Part shown: positions 1 through 6,191 of the stretch, one piece after another
Layout of the letters: each line of letters starts with the position of its first letter
Numbering within the stretch: position 1 is the first letter of the stretch
Source of the DNA: Lucifugimonas sp038150225
GTDB taxonomy: Bacteria > Chloroflexota > Dehalococcoidia > Lucifugimonadales > Lucifugimonadaceae
Length of the DNA stretch: 17,897 bases
NCBI GenBank assembly: GCA_038150225.1
Contig: JAYQWG010000037.1
Span: 1 to 17,897 of the forward strand
Direction: 5' to 3'
The notes under the pieces: model-generated
Database searches by the model: none
Seen by the model: the letters and a program-made list of their open reading frames with translations, nothing else
What the model was told of the DNA's origin: nothing
Made by a program: the position numbers and the translations under genes

Positions 1-148
1 GATCATCACCGAATTCTTCGTGCAATCCCGCTGCCGCACCGTAAACACTTGCCCTCACGTCTTCTCCCATAAGGAAAACCTTGGAGTCGATTCGCATTTC
101 TTCGGCGATTCCCATACCGAGAGCTTGCATGAACATTTTTTCCGACAT
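1..148 (-). CDS. 2-oxoacid dehydrogenase E1 component, beta subunit (5' end only)
   Basis: Only the first 49 codons are in the window; the gene runs off the left edge. Reading from the ATG at 148 gives MSEKMFMQALGMGIAEEM, then a GEDV motif at residues 28-31. Both are typical of the N-terminal transketolase pyrimidine-binding domain of E1-beta subunits of pyruvate, acetoin or branched-chain 2-oxoacid dehydrogenases. It lies 53 bp downstream of the E1-alpha gene on the same strand, the standard alpha-beta order. With E1-alpha it would form the ThDP-dependent alpha2beta2 decarboxylase that passes an acyl group to lipoyl-E2. The exact 2-oxoacid cannot be told from this fragment. No strong Shine-Dalgarno is visible; a GGA lies about 11 nt upstream. 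Confidence 0.85.
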   Translation of the reverse strand, partial: MSEKMFMQALGMGIAEEMRIDSKVFLMGEDVRASVYGAAAGLHEEFGDD

Positions 149-201
149 TAGTTATGATCCAGATTCGTTGAAAGTTTGGTTTGAGCGGTTTTAAAGACGG
201 G

Positions 202-1194
202 CTAGACCACCGGCATTTCGCCAGCGAACATGTCCTCGTATAACTCTGACTCACCCGGCGGTGGACTGTTGCGTGCGAACTCTACAGCTTCGGCAGCAGC
301 CTGTTCCTCTGCTTTACTGACAGCGTCGCATTCCTCCTGAGTGGCAGTTCCACTATCGATGATGTTTTTTGTCAGCAACACGATTGGATCACGCTCACGC
401 CATTCATCCAATTCATCGTCAGTTCGGTACTCGGCTTTACGAATCTTTTCGAGGCCGAGAGAATGCTCTTCGAATCGGTATGTGAGTGCTTCAATCAGAG
501 TCGGACCTTGCCCGCTTCTTGCACGTTCGACTGCCTGTACGGTTGCTTCATACATTGCTATTGCGTCCTGCCCATCGACTAGCACACCCGGCATGTTATA
601 GGCCTGCGCACGGTCAGAAATATGTTCAACAGCAACAGTGTCCTTGAATGAGGTAGTGACTGCGTACTGATTGTTCTCGCAGATAAATATGACAGGCAAG
701 TTCCATACTGAAGCGAGGTTCATTGCCTCGTGGCAGGCGCCCTGGTTGCTTGCACCGTCCCCGAAGAAAACAGCCGATACAAAATCTTCACCCTGGAGCT
801 TTGAAGCCAGGGCAGCACCTGTTGCAACTGGTACTGATGATCCGACGATTCCTGATTCACCGAGAATCCCGACAGAAAAATCTGCGAGATGCATTGAGCC
901 GCCCTTACCTTTGCAGTAACCATCGATCTTTCCGTAAATCTCTGCCATCGCCTTTTTGAGATCGGCACCTTTGGCGATTGGATGTCCATGTGATCGATGG
1001 TTTCCGGCAATGTAGTCGGAGTCGTTCATCGCTGCGCAAGCTCCGACAGCGACTGCTTCTTCACCGATGTACAGGTGTGCGCCGCCGATCTCTCCGAGCT
1101 CGTGAACTTCGGCAACTTTGAGCTCGAAATGTCTGATCCTCCACATGCGTTCGAGCATGAGCATTAATATTTCTTTGGATATTTGAGAGACCAT
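202..1194 (-). CDS. 2-oxoacid (pyruvate/acetoin-type) dehydrogenase E1 component, alpha subunit
   Basis: The 330-residue product is the full usual length for E1-alpha. It would carry out ThDP-dependent decarboxylation of a 2-oxoacid together with E1-beta. Visible hallmarks are GNHRSHGH (64-71), GKGGSMH (96-102), and the ThDP/Mg motif starting GDGASNQG at 145 and ending in the Asn pair at 174-175. A C-terminal YRTDDEL...RDPI segment (256-271) is also present. The phosphorylation-loop region reads TYRFEEHS (238-245), where most family members have a Gly before the His-Ser, so the loop is slightly divergent. The ATG start is 6 bp after the HEPN stop codon, so it is probably cotranscribed with that gene and then with E1-beta. 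Pyruvate, acetoin and branched-chain acids all remain possible substrates. Confidence 0.92.
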   Translation of the reverse strand: MVSQISKEILMLMLERMWRIRHFELKVAEVHELGEIGGAHLYIGEEAVAVGACAAMNDSDYIAGNHRSHGHPIAKGADLKKAMAEIYGKIDGYCKGKGGSMHLADFSVGILGESGIVGSSVPVATGAALASKLQGEDFVSAVFFGDGASNQGACHEAMNLASVWNLPVIFICENNQYAVTTSFKDTVAVEHISDRAQAYNMPGVLVDGQDAIAMYEATVQAVERARSGQGPTLIEALTYRFEEHSLGLEKIRKAEYRTDDELDEWRERDPIVLLTKNIIDSGTATQEECDAVSKAEEQAAAEAVEFARNSPPPGESELYEDMFAGEMPVV

Positions 1195-1200
1195 ATCTGC

Positions 1201-1608
1201 CTAGCTAACCTCTAGCTTCTGTTTCACAGTATTTAGAACATTCTGAGCTATTTCGATTGCTCGTTCGGAATCCGTTGAGTCATAGACATGCGCCGGAACC
1301 GAGTTGCCAATTACATCAGGATTCCTTGACCCGATGAAGTATTTGTCGAGCAGTACTGCGATTGTTTTCACGAAATCGAACGATGGATCGAACGCCATCG
1401 CATCCTCGCAAAGGTCTGCGAGCGACTCTCCCCAGACCATCTCTGCGCCTCTTGCGTATAAGAACGCTTTCACTGATTTAGCCGCGACCTGATGAGTCAA
1501 AAAACAGGCAAGTGCATGTCTTGATTGTTCGGCGGTCATCTTGGCTGATTCAAGATCGTGATCAGCCTGAGTGATCCACGCGCTGAAGGGCTTTGAGTAG
1601 TCGGTCAC
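1201..1608 (-). CDS. HEPN domain protein (PF05168-like), partner of the upstream nucleotidyltransferase
   Basis: A 135-residue all-helical protein with the HEPN pattern: W-x2-QA-x-HDL at 11-19, an ACFLTHQVAAKSVKAFL segment at 34-50 (family form CF-x2-Q-AAEK-x-LKA), and KYFIGSRNPD at 89-98 (family form YYI-x-TRYPD). A C-terminal helix follows. HEPN proteins usually pair with a minimal nucleotidyltransferase and are often toxins or nucleotide/RNA-binding subunits. The start is a GTG that overlaps the stop of the nucleotidyltransferase gene in a GTGA overlap, implying translational coupling. No R-x4-6-H ribonuclease motif follows R95 (the next His is H107), so nuclease activity is not supported by sequence. 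The frame is open and well conserved, unlike its partner. It ends 6 bp before the E1-alpha start. Confidence 0.85.
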   Translation of the reverse strand: MTDYSKPFSAWITQADHDLESAKMTAEQSRHALACFLTHQVAAKSVKAFLYARGAEMVWGESLADLCEDAMAFDPSFDFVKTIAVLLDKYFIGSRNPDVIGNSVPAHVYDSTDSERAIEIAQNVLNTVKQKLEVS

Positions 1609-1937
1609 CCGTAGATCCTATCACCGAACGCCGCTGCTTCTCTCAACATCGGATCAGACTCGTTGGTTGAATCGAATTCTCCACTGGTAAAAACGAAGAA
1701 TTCGGTGCCTACTCTCGGTCTTAGGTGAGTGGTCCAAAAATCTGCTCGCCGATGCTTAGCTACATCAGTTTCCTGCACAACTAGCAGATTCAGCATCGTG
1801 TCCGGACCAACTTTGCCTTTCGCAAAATCTCCAACCAAATACATCTGGGTCATACCAAGTCGAGGCATCTCGTCAACAAGGCGTTAGAGTTCAGCTTCTA
1901 ACATTTGCTTTCGCTGGACGCCAAAGCCGAACATCAT
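1605..1937 (-). pseudogene. Degenerate MNT-type nucleotidyltransferase, broken by an in-frame TAA
   Basis: From the ATG at 1868 an 87-residue frame reads through an MNT-like core: MYLVGDFAKGK (9-19), MLNLLVV (25-31), TEFFVFT (55-61) and a C-terminal DRIYG. The family pattern is LFGSxARGE, SDxDLLVV, xDxLVYT, xVLYG. Here the GS motif is GD, both Asp of the D-x-D pair are Met25 and Asn27, and the third carboxylate is Glu56. Metal-dependent nucleotidyl transfer is therefore unlikely. The same frame continues upstream as QRKQMLEAEL-stop-RLVDEM, which is the expected N-terminal helix interrupted by TAA at 1884-1886; original starts may be the ATGs at 1937 or 1934. An N-terminally shortened protein from 1868 could still be made and would couple to the HEPN gene. 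Confidence 0.7.
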
Positions 1938-1945
1938 AGGCATTG

Positions 1946-2269
1946 GGTTTGCACTGACTTTCTACGTAGCTGAGGTATTTCAACGATGCTCGGACCAAGG
2001 TCGAGCCAGTTACCAACCTGGAACGTGTAATTGGTGTGTTTTATTCGGAAATGGACAGGAATCGATAGCTCTTGCGCAGCGACACAAAGAGCTTGGAGCT
2101 GTGGCTCGTGAAGCGGATTGTGTTAAGAATCTACTGCGATGTAGTTGTACTCGTTGTCTCTGCTCCAAATGTCTTCAATCTGGCTCTTGGTGGCGTTCCA
2201 CGGAACCTGAACACCAATAGTGGTCAGTCCCTGTCGTATCCGCTGTTTTAGGTTTGGTTCGTTGGCCAT
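1946..2269 (-). pseudogene. HpcH/HpaI-type aldolase remnant (N-terminal ~105 codons, nonsense-mutated)
   Basis: From the ATG at 2269 the frame gives MANEPNLKQRIRQGLTTIGV, then an IAVDS segment ending in TAA at 2123-2125 (codon 49). Past that stop, in the same frame, it continues as HNPLHEPQLQALCVAAQ, IPVHFRIK and WLDLGPSIVEIPQ down to 1970. This is the pattern of class II keto-acid aldolases of the HpcH/HpaI/GarL type: LKxxLxxG, a D-x-Q/E-H metal/base motif, PVxVRV, and LDxGxxGIxxPxVES. The TAA sits where Gln (CAA) is expected. After 1970 the similarity shifts frame (YVES) and is lost, so about 60% of a normal 250-residue aldolase is missing. The family cleaves 2-keto-3-deoxy acids to pyruvate plus an aldehyde. 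It is adjacent to the nucleotidyltransferase remnant, suggesting a deletion junction near 1945-1970. Confidence 0.75.
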
Positions 2270-2346
2270 GACGAAAGCTCTGCTCCAGCTCAAATTTGGG
2301 CTGTCAATCGGGAGAAATTAGTGCAACGTGCAGAACTTAGCACCAG

Positions 2347-2369
2347 CCGACCCCGGTGTCACCGGTCGG
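2347..2369. repeat. Imperfect inverted repeat (possible operator or RNA hairpin)
   Basis: Within the 193-bp gap between the divergent aldolase remnant and the gene at 2463, CCGAC-CC-CGGT pairs with ACCG-GTCGG around a 3-nt centre, leaving a 2-nt bulge. No T-run follows on either strand, so it is not a convincing intrinsic terminator. Its position in a divergent promoter gap fits a regulator site, but no regulator gene is nearby. The rest of 2270-2462 shows no open frame or clear promoter; a purine-rich AGAAGGA just before 2463 is the ribosome-binding site. Confidence 0.35.
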
Positions 2370-2462
2370 GCCAGAGGTGTTCTATCGGCATCCGAATTCA
2401 CGTAAGCTGCGCTCGAACTGAGTGAATGTGAATCTCTAACAAAGTAGAAAGAGAAGGATCAT

Positions 2463-2783
2463 ATGTACGTCGTTAGACGCTGGTACAAAACTAAACCCGG
2501 ACAGGCTCGTAAGGTTGCGACCCTGGTTCACAAGCAAGCCCAGGCGTACCACGACGCAGGTCAGCGAAGTGAATTTCGAGTTTCCTACAACGGGTATACG
2601 CTGCCTGGAGAGCAGGACGTTGTTTGCCTGGAGTGGACAGACGAGGCATTGCAAACGCCTACCCGTGAGGGACACGCTTTGCCGCAGGGCGCATTGGATC
2701 TGGGCGCAGAGGTTCGCTCGCTGATCGAGAGTCAGCGCATCGAATTTATGGAATTACTCACGCCTGCAAAATTCCAGGATTAA
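2463..2783 (+). CDS. Small dimeric alpha/beta-barrel (ferredoxin-like) protein of unknown function
   Basis: The 106-residue product has the pattern beta (YVVRRWYKTK, 2-11), a helix (PGQARKVATLVHKQAQAYHD), beta (EFRVSYNGYTLPG), beta (DVVCLEWTDEA), then a C-terminal helix (LIESQRIEFMELL). This is the layout of dimeric alpha/beta-barrel proteins (ABM, NIPSNAP and EthD-like folds) that often accompany catabolic or oxidative enzymes. The fold call rests on secondary-structure pattern only and no catalytic residues can be assigned. The start ATG is preceded by AGAAGGA, a good ribosome-binding site at about 5 nt. It stands alone on this strand, and its stop codon is only 4 bp from the stop of the convergent arabinofuranosidase gene. 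Confidence 0.75.
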   Translation: MYVVRRWYKTKPGQARKVATLVHKQAQAYHDAGQRSEFRVSYNGYTLPGEQDVVCLEWTDEALQTPTREGHALPQGALDLGAEVRSLIESQRIEFMELLTPAKFQD

Positions 2784-2787
2784 GAAC

Positions 2788-4287
2788 TCAACGTTTTCTG
2801 GTTTTGATTCCGCCAACGGCAACCATTCCCAGCCGAGGAACCTCGACCCGGAGGGAGCGGTCCTCGACAGAAACCTTGCCACCGTTGACTTTGAGTACAT
2901 CCGGCTGATCCCACGAATTCGCAGACTTAGGAGAATCTCCAGATAGAACTTTGCTGTTCTCTGCACCAATCAGTAGTAAATCCGAGATTTCGACCTCGAC
3001 GTGGAGTTCTTGTTCTATAGATCGATTCACCAGGAACAGCGAGAGGTCGCCATCTTCGGGATCGTATGAGGCAGAAACATCGAGAAAAGGAACTTCACCG
3101 ATGTCTTCCACCTCGTAGGTTTCGGAGATGACTGAAGGAGTCAGCGACAATCCGCGCGTCATTTGAGAATAGAGCTGGAACGGGTAGTAGATACTTTGGT
3201 GGAGCAATCCATCAGGGCTGGTGAGTATCGGGGCGATCACGTTCACGATTTGCGCCAGGCAGGCGACTTTTACCAAATCAGCTCGGCGAATAAATGAGTT
3301 GAGGAATTGAGCGCATACAAGTGCATCCTCAAGGTTATAAATTTCTTCTAGTTGAGTGGGACCAACCAGCCATTCGCCGTCTCGGTTCTTTCCACCTCTT
3401 TCTCGGTACCAAACGTTCCATTCATCGAAAGAGAGATACACATCGTGTTCACTTTTCTTTAACGCTTTGACGTAAGAAAGTAGCCCTGAGTAGTCGTCCA
3501 AAATCTGATCGACAACGAGGCCCTCCGAGAGATACGCGGGGGTGTCATCCGCTGTGTTGTTGGCGTAGCGGTGAGCTGAGACGTAATCGATATCCTCCCA
3601 ACAGGTCTCGAGCACGGTGCGGTCCCACTCCATGTATGTAGGCATAAAGCGACCTGAGGAACCTGCCGCAACTAATTCGATTGTCGGGTCGATACCCTTC
3701 ATCAGACGAGCGGCGTTGCGTGCCTTGAGCGCGTACTGTTCGGCAGGCATGTGGCCAGCTTGCCACGGTCCGTCCATTTCGTTTCCCAGGCACCACATCT
3801 TCACGTTGTGCGGTTCCAAATTTCCGTTTCGTCGGCGCTCCGCCGCCCAGTAGGTTTCCGTGTTGAGGTTGCAGTATTCGACAAGCGCAGCAGCTTCACT
3901 TGGCCCAAGAGTGCCCAAATTCACCGCCAGCATCGGATTAGTGCCAACTTCCCGAGACCAATGTATGAATTCATCGGTTCCAAATAAATTTGGCTCGGTT
4001 GCCTTCCACGCGAAATCAGGGAACCCTTTACGTTTCGACCCCACTCCATCTCGCCAGTCGTAATTCGATACGAAATTTCCGCCCGGGTAGCGGACGAAAG
4101 GCATCTGTAGATTTCGCATCGCCTGGACGACATCTGTTCGGAAACCATCTTCGTTTGAGAGCGGACTATCCGGATCAAATACACCGCCATAAATCGCCCG
4201 TCCGAGGTGTTCGAGAAATCCGGAAAATATCCGGCGATCAATCATTCCCGCATTGAAATTTGTATCGAACCGTACTGATGCTTCCAA
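2788..4287 (-). CDS. Alpha-L-arabinofuranosidase, glycoside hydrolase family 51
   Basis: Retaining exo-enzyme that removes alpha-L-arabinofuranosyl groups from arabinan or arabinoxylan oligosaccharides. From the chosen start the protein is 499 residues, normal for GH51. It shows GFLEHLGRAIYGG (~23-35), RYPGGNFVSNYDWRDGVG (~66-83), the acid/base Glu170 in CLGNEMDGPW, and the nucleophile Glu289 in SFDEWNVWY. A (beta/alpha)8 barrel is followed by a C-terminal beta domain. No signal peptide is visible, so it should act in the cytoplasm on imported oligosaccharides. The start is a TTG at 4287 with GGAG 6 nt upstream; another TTG at 4320 would add 11 residues but lacks a ribosome-binding site. It is divergent from the enolase-family gene, with which it shares an intergenic region, and its 3' end almost abuts the gene at 2463. 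Confidence 0.93.
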   Translation of the reverse strand: MEASVRFDTNFNAGMIDRRIFSGFLEHLGRAIYGGVFDPDSPLSNEDGFRTDVVQAMRNLQMPFVRYPGGNFVSNYDWRDGVGSKRKGFPDFAWKATEPNLFGTDEFIHWSREVGTNPMLAVNLGTLGPSEAAALVEYCNLNTETYWAAERRRNGNLEPHNVKMWCLGNEMDGPWQAGHMPAEQYALKARNAARLMKGIDPTIELVAAGSSGRFMPTYMEWDRTVLETCWEDIDYVSAHRYANNTADDTPAYLSEGLVVDQILDDYSGLLSYVKALKKSEHDVYLSFDEWNVWYRERGGKNRDGEWLVGPTQLEEIYNLEDALVCAQFLNSFIRRADLVKVACLAQIVNVIAPILTSPDGLLHQSIYYPFQLYSQMTRGLSLTPSVISETYEVEDIGEVPFLDVSASYDPEDGDLSLFLVNRSIEQELHVEVEISDLLLIGAENSKVLSGDSPKSANSWDQPDVLKVNGGKVSVEDRSLRVEVPRLGMVAVGGIKTRKR

Positions 4288-4483
4288 TTGAATCTCCAGG
4301 CAGACAATTGTTAGTCGCAAGAGTTTAATGTCGAATTCGATACCTGTGGGCTAATGCGAACGTGATTAAGCCGAATTTGTACGGTCACAAATCAGGCGAG
4401 ACAAACCGTCATTTCAGTGAATTTGGGCGTAATATCCGCTCGATCCCGATTTGGGACGGTCACGAGAGAGTTCGAGAGTACGA
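4288..4483. promoter_or_regulatory. Divergent intergenic region between GH51 and the enolase-led block
   Basis: This gap must hold promoters for both directions. A perfect 10-bp palindrome, TCGAATTCGA, lies at 4331-4340, close to the GH51 start, and could be an operator half or core. The 8-mer ACGGTCAC occurs twice, at 4381-4388 and 4456-4463. A TAATAT at 4430-4435 is a fair -10 candidate for the rightward block, but its -35 is poor. On the minus strand a TTGTGA and a TAATCA about 16 nt apart (near 4360-4390) are a weak candidate for GH51. These are visual matches only. Confidence 0.35.
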
Positions 4484-5767
4484 ATGAGTAACGTCAAAAT
4501 CCGAGATATCAAAGTCATCCTCACCGAGCCGGAGCCAGGCGCGCGATTCACCGTCGTGAAGATCGAGACAACCGAACCGGGCCTTTACGGTCTTGGTTGC
4601 GCATCACTTCGAACTCGTCCAAAGGCTGTTAAGGCAGCCATTGAGGAGTACCTGAAGCCGTTCTTGATCGGAAAAGACACGAAAGACATCGAGGACATCT
4701 GGCAATCGGCGCACGTTTCTTCGTACTGGCGAAATGGCCCGATTCTCAACAATGCTTTGAGCGGAATTGACGAAGCACTCTGGGACATCAAGGGTAAGAT
4801 CGCTGGCATGCCTGTGTACGACCTTCTTGGTGGTCAGGCACGTGAAGCAGCAGCTGTTTACGCTCACGCTTCTGCGGCTTCTCCTGAAGAGGTAGAAGAC
4901 CAGGCCTGGAAGTTCCTCGAGGAGGGATATCACCACATCCGGCTTCAGGTTGCCACTCCGGGATTTGCAACCTATGGAGCGTCCGGTGGAGAAGGTCGAG
5001 ATCGTGACCCTCAGGATGGTCCGAAGTGGATAACGAAAAAGACTGCTACTTTCGATGACCGATACGGATACGCCCAGAACACCGGCATTTTCGAACCGAA
5101 GCCATACATGCGCTCAGCAATAGCGTTGCTCGATCGAATCCGAAACAGCCTGGGCTGGAAAGTTGAACTCCTGCACGACGTTCACGAGCGACTGCCAACC
5201 ATCCTTGCAGTCGATTTTGCAAAGGAAGTTGAGCAATTCAAGTTGTTCTTCCTCGAAGACTTGCTTCCGCCGCACGAAACGCACTGGTACGAACGGGTAC
5301 GTGAGCAGTGCTCCACACCACTTTCGATTGGTGAGATTTTCAACAACCCGCTGGAAGTTGTTCCGTTGATCCACGGAAAGCTGATCGATTTCATTCGAAC
5401 TCGACTTTCTCCGATCGGTGGAATTACTCCAGCCCGAAAGTACTCCGCGATGGCTGAACTCATGGGGATTCGAACCGCATTCCAGGGGCCAGGAAACGTT
5501 TCACCAGTAGGGCAGGCGGCTCACTTGAACGTCGACCTGAGCATTTCTAACTTTGGAATCCAGGAAGAAGCGATTTACAGCGACCGAATCAAGGAGATAT
5601 TCCCTGGCTCACCTGAGATTCGCGACGGATACATGTGGTCTAACGGTCAACCTGGACTCGGTATCGACATCAACGAAGAACTCGCAGCGAAGTACCCGCA
5701 CAACGAAGAAGGTGGCGGCCACTTCGACAACGTGCGACGAGCTGACGGCACGGTCGTACGGCCGTAG
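4484..5767 (+). CDS. Enolase-superfamily dehydratase, D-mannonate dehydratase (ManD)-like
   Basis: A 427-residue enolase-superfamily enzyme that would abstract the proton alpha to a sugar-acid carboxylate and eliminate water to a 2-keto-3-deoxy acid. The N-terminal lid domain has YWRNGPILNNALSGIDEALW (81-100) and GKIAGMPVYDLLGG (104-117), typical of the ManD group. Metal ligands are Asp232 (in LLHDVHER), Glu258 (LED) and Glu284 (GE), 26 residues apart each as in characterised ManD. His234 is the acid/base of the D-x-H pair, and Arg153 and Tyr164 may be the loop residues. ManD proteins have an HGP-type motif about 50 residues after the last Glu; here it is FQGPGNVSP, with Gln334 replacing His. 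The substrate may therefore differ, or activity may be low as in other ManD subgroups. The start is ATG at 4484 (GAGAG upstream) rather than TTG at 4451. It is the first gene of the rightward block. Confidence 0.9.
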   Translation: MSNVKIRDIKVILTEPEPGARFTVVKIETTEPGLYGLGCASLRTRPKAVKAAIEEYLKPFLIGKDTKDIEDIWQSAHVSSYWRNGPILNNALSGIDEALWDIKGKIAGMPVYDLLGGQAREAAAVYAHASAASPEEVEDQAWKFLEEGYHHIRLQVATPGFATYGASGGEGRDRDPQDGPKWITKKTATFDDRYGYAQNTGIFEPKPYMRSAIALLDRIRNSLGWKVELLHDVHERLPTILAVDFAKEVEQFKLFFLEDLLPPHETHWYERVREQCSTPLSIGEIFNNPLEVVPLIHGKLIDFIRTRLSPIGGITPARKYSAMAELMGIRTAFQGPGNVSPVGQAAHLNVDLSISNFGIQEEAIYSDRIKEIFPGSPEIRDGYMWSNGQPGLGIDINEELAAKYPHNEEGGGHFDNVRRADGTVVRP

Positions 5768-5794
5768 CAAGGTCTTCAGACGGAGTTATCAACA

Positions 5795-6190
5795 ATGAAA
5801 CTTCTTGGACTTGATCACCTCGACATCGTTGTAAGTGATATCAAGACGTCAATTGAGTTTTACCGGAAGTACGGGCTTCACCCTGAAGGAACCGTAGATG
5901 GCGGTGAAACGGTGTTCCTGTTCAATGGCGACGAAGAGAATCCTGTACGGGTTGAGCTACACCAGGCACAGCCAGGGCAGGATGCGGGGATCGACCACAT
6001 AGCCTTCAAGGTAGACGACCCGGCCGACGCTACGAAGGAAATCAAATTCCTTGGTGGCGTTGAATTCCTTTTCGAACCGTTTGAAAACCAACAGTCGGGA
6101 CGCACAATTTCAAATGCGTATGATCCCGACGGTGTCCAAATCCAAATCGCGAAAAAGACTGGCTCTGGAACGTACAAGAACTGGGAATAA
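5795..6190 (+). CDS. VOC-superfamily (glyoxalase/dioxygenase-fold) protein
   Basis: The 131-residue product has two beta-alpha-beta-beta-beta modules. The first starts GLDHLDIVVSD (His8), then VRVELHQ (Glu53/His56 region); the second starts GIDHIAFKV (His68) and ends YDPDGVQIQIAK. The family usually ends DPDG-x-x-[IL]-E, the last Glu being a metal ligand; here that position is Gln117. The protein could still bind metal through the two His residues, or may be a non-metallic VOC. Such proteins act as lyases, isomerases or dioxygenases on small acids; the actual reaction is unknown. It follows the enolase-type gene by 27 bp, with GGAG before the ATG, and its stop is 1 bp from the next start, so it is operonic. 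Confidence 0.85.
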   Translation: MKLLGLDHLDIVVSDIKTSIEFYRKYGLHPEGTVDGGETVFLFNGDEENPVRVELHQAQPGQDAGIDHIAFKVDDPADATKEIKFLGGVEFLFEPFENQQSGRTISNAYDPDGVQIQIAKKTGSGTYKNWE

Positions 6191-6191
6191 G

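Noticed and set aside
1201..1868. A functional MntA-HepT type toxin-antitoxin system
   Set aside because: The nucleotidyltransferase lacks the GS and D-x-D residues, and the HEPN protein lacks R-x4-6-H and belongs to the PF05168-like rather than the HepT (DUF86) type.
1884..2125. Two in-frame TAA codons where Gln-like residues are expected, hinting at TAA reassigned to Gln
   Set aside because: Many intact genes here end normally in TAA (for example at 2783, 6190 and 10940), and the affected genes also show truncation, frame shifts and lost catalytic residues, so ordinary decay explains the stops.
2347..2369. Intrinsic terminator at the GC-rich inverted repeat
   Set aside because: No T-tract follows the stem on either strand and no gene ends just before it.
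4451..4483. Longer start (TTG 4451) for the enolase-type protein
   Set aside because: The added residues are Arg/Ser-rich and not family-like; ATG 4484 gives MSNVKIRDIKV, the expected enolase N-terminus, with a purine-rich site upstream.
6051..6191. N-terminal extension of the first ceramidase-like protein by 47 codons
   Set aside because: It overlaps the VOC gene in another frame, and the family's natural start (GVARAVVTPP) follows directly after ATG 6192.
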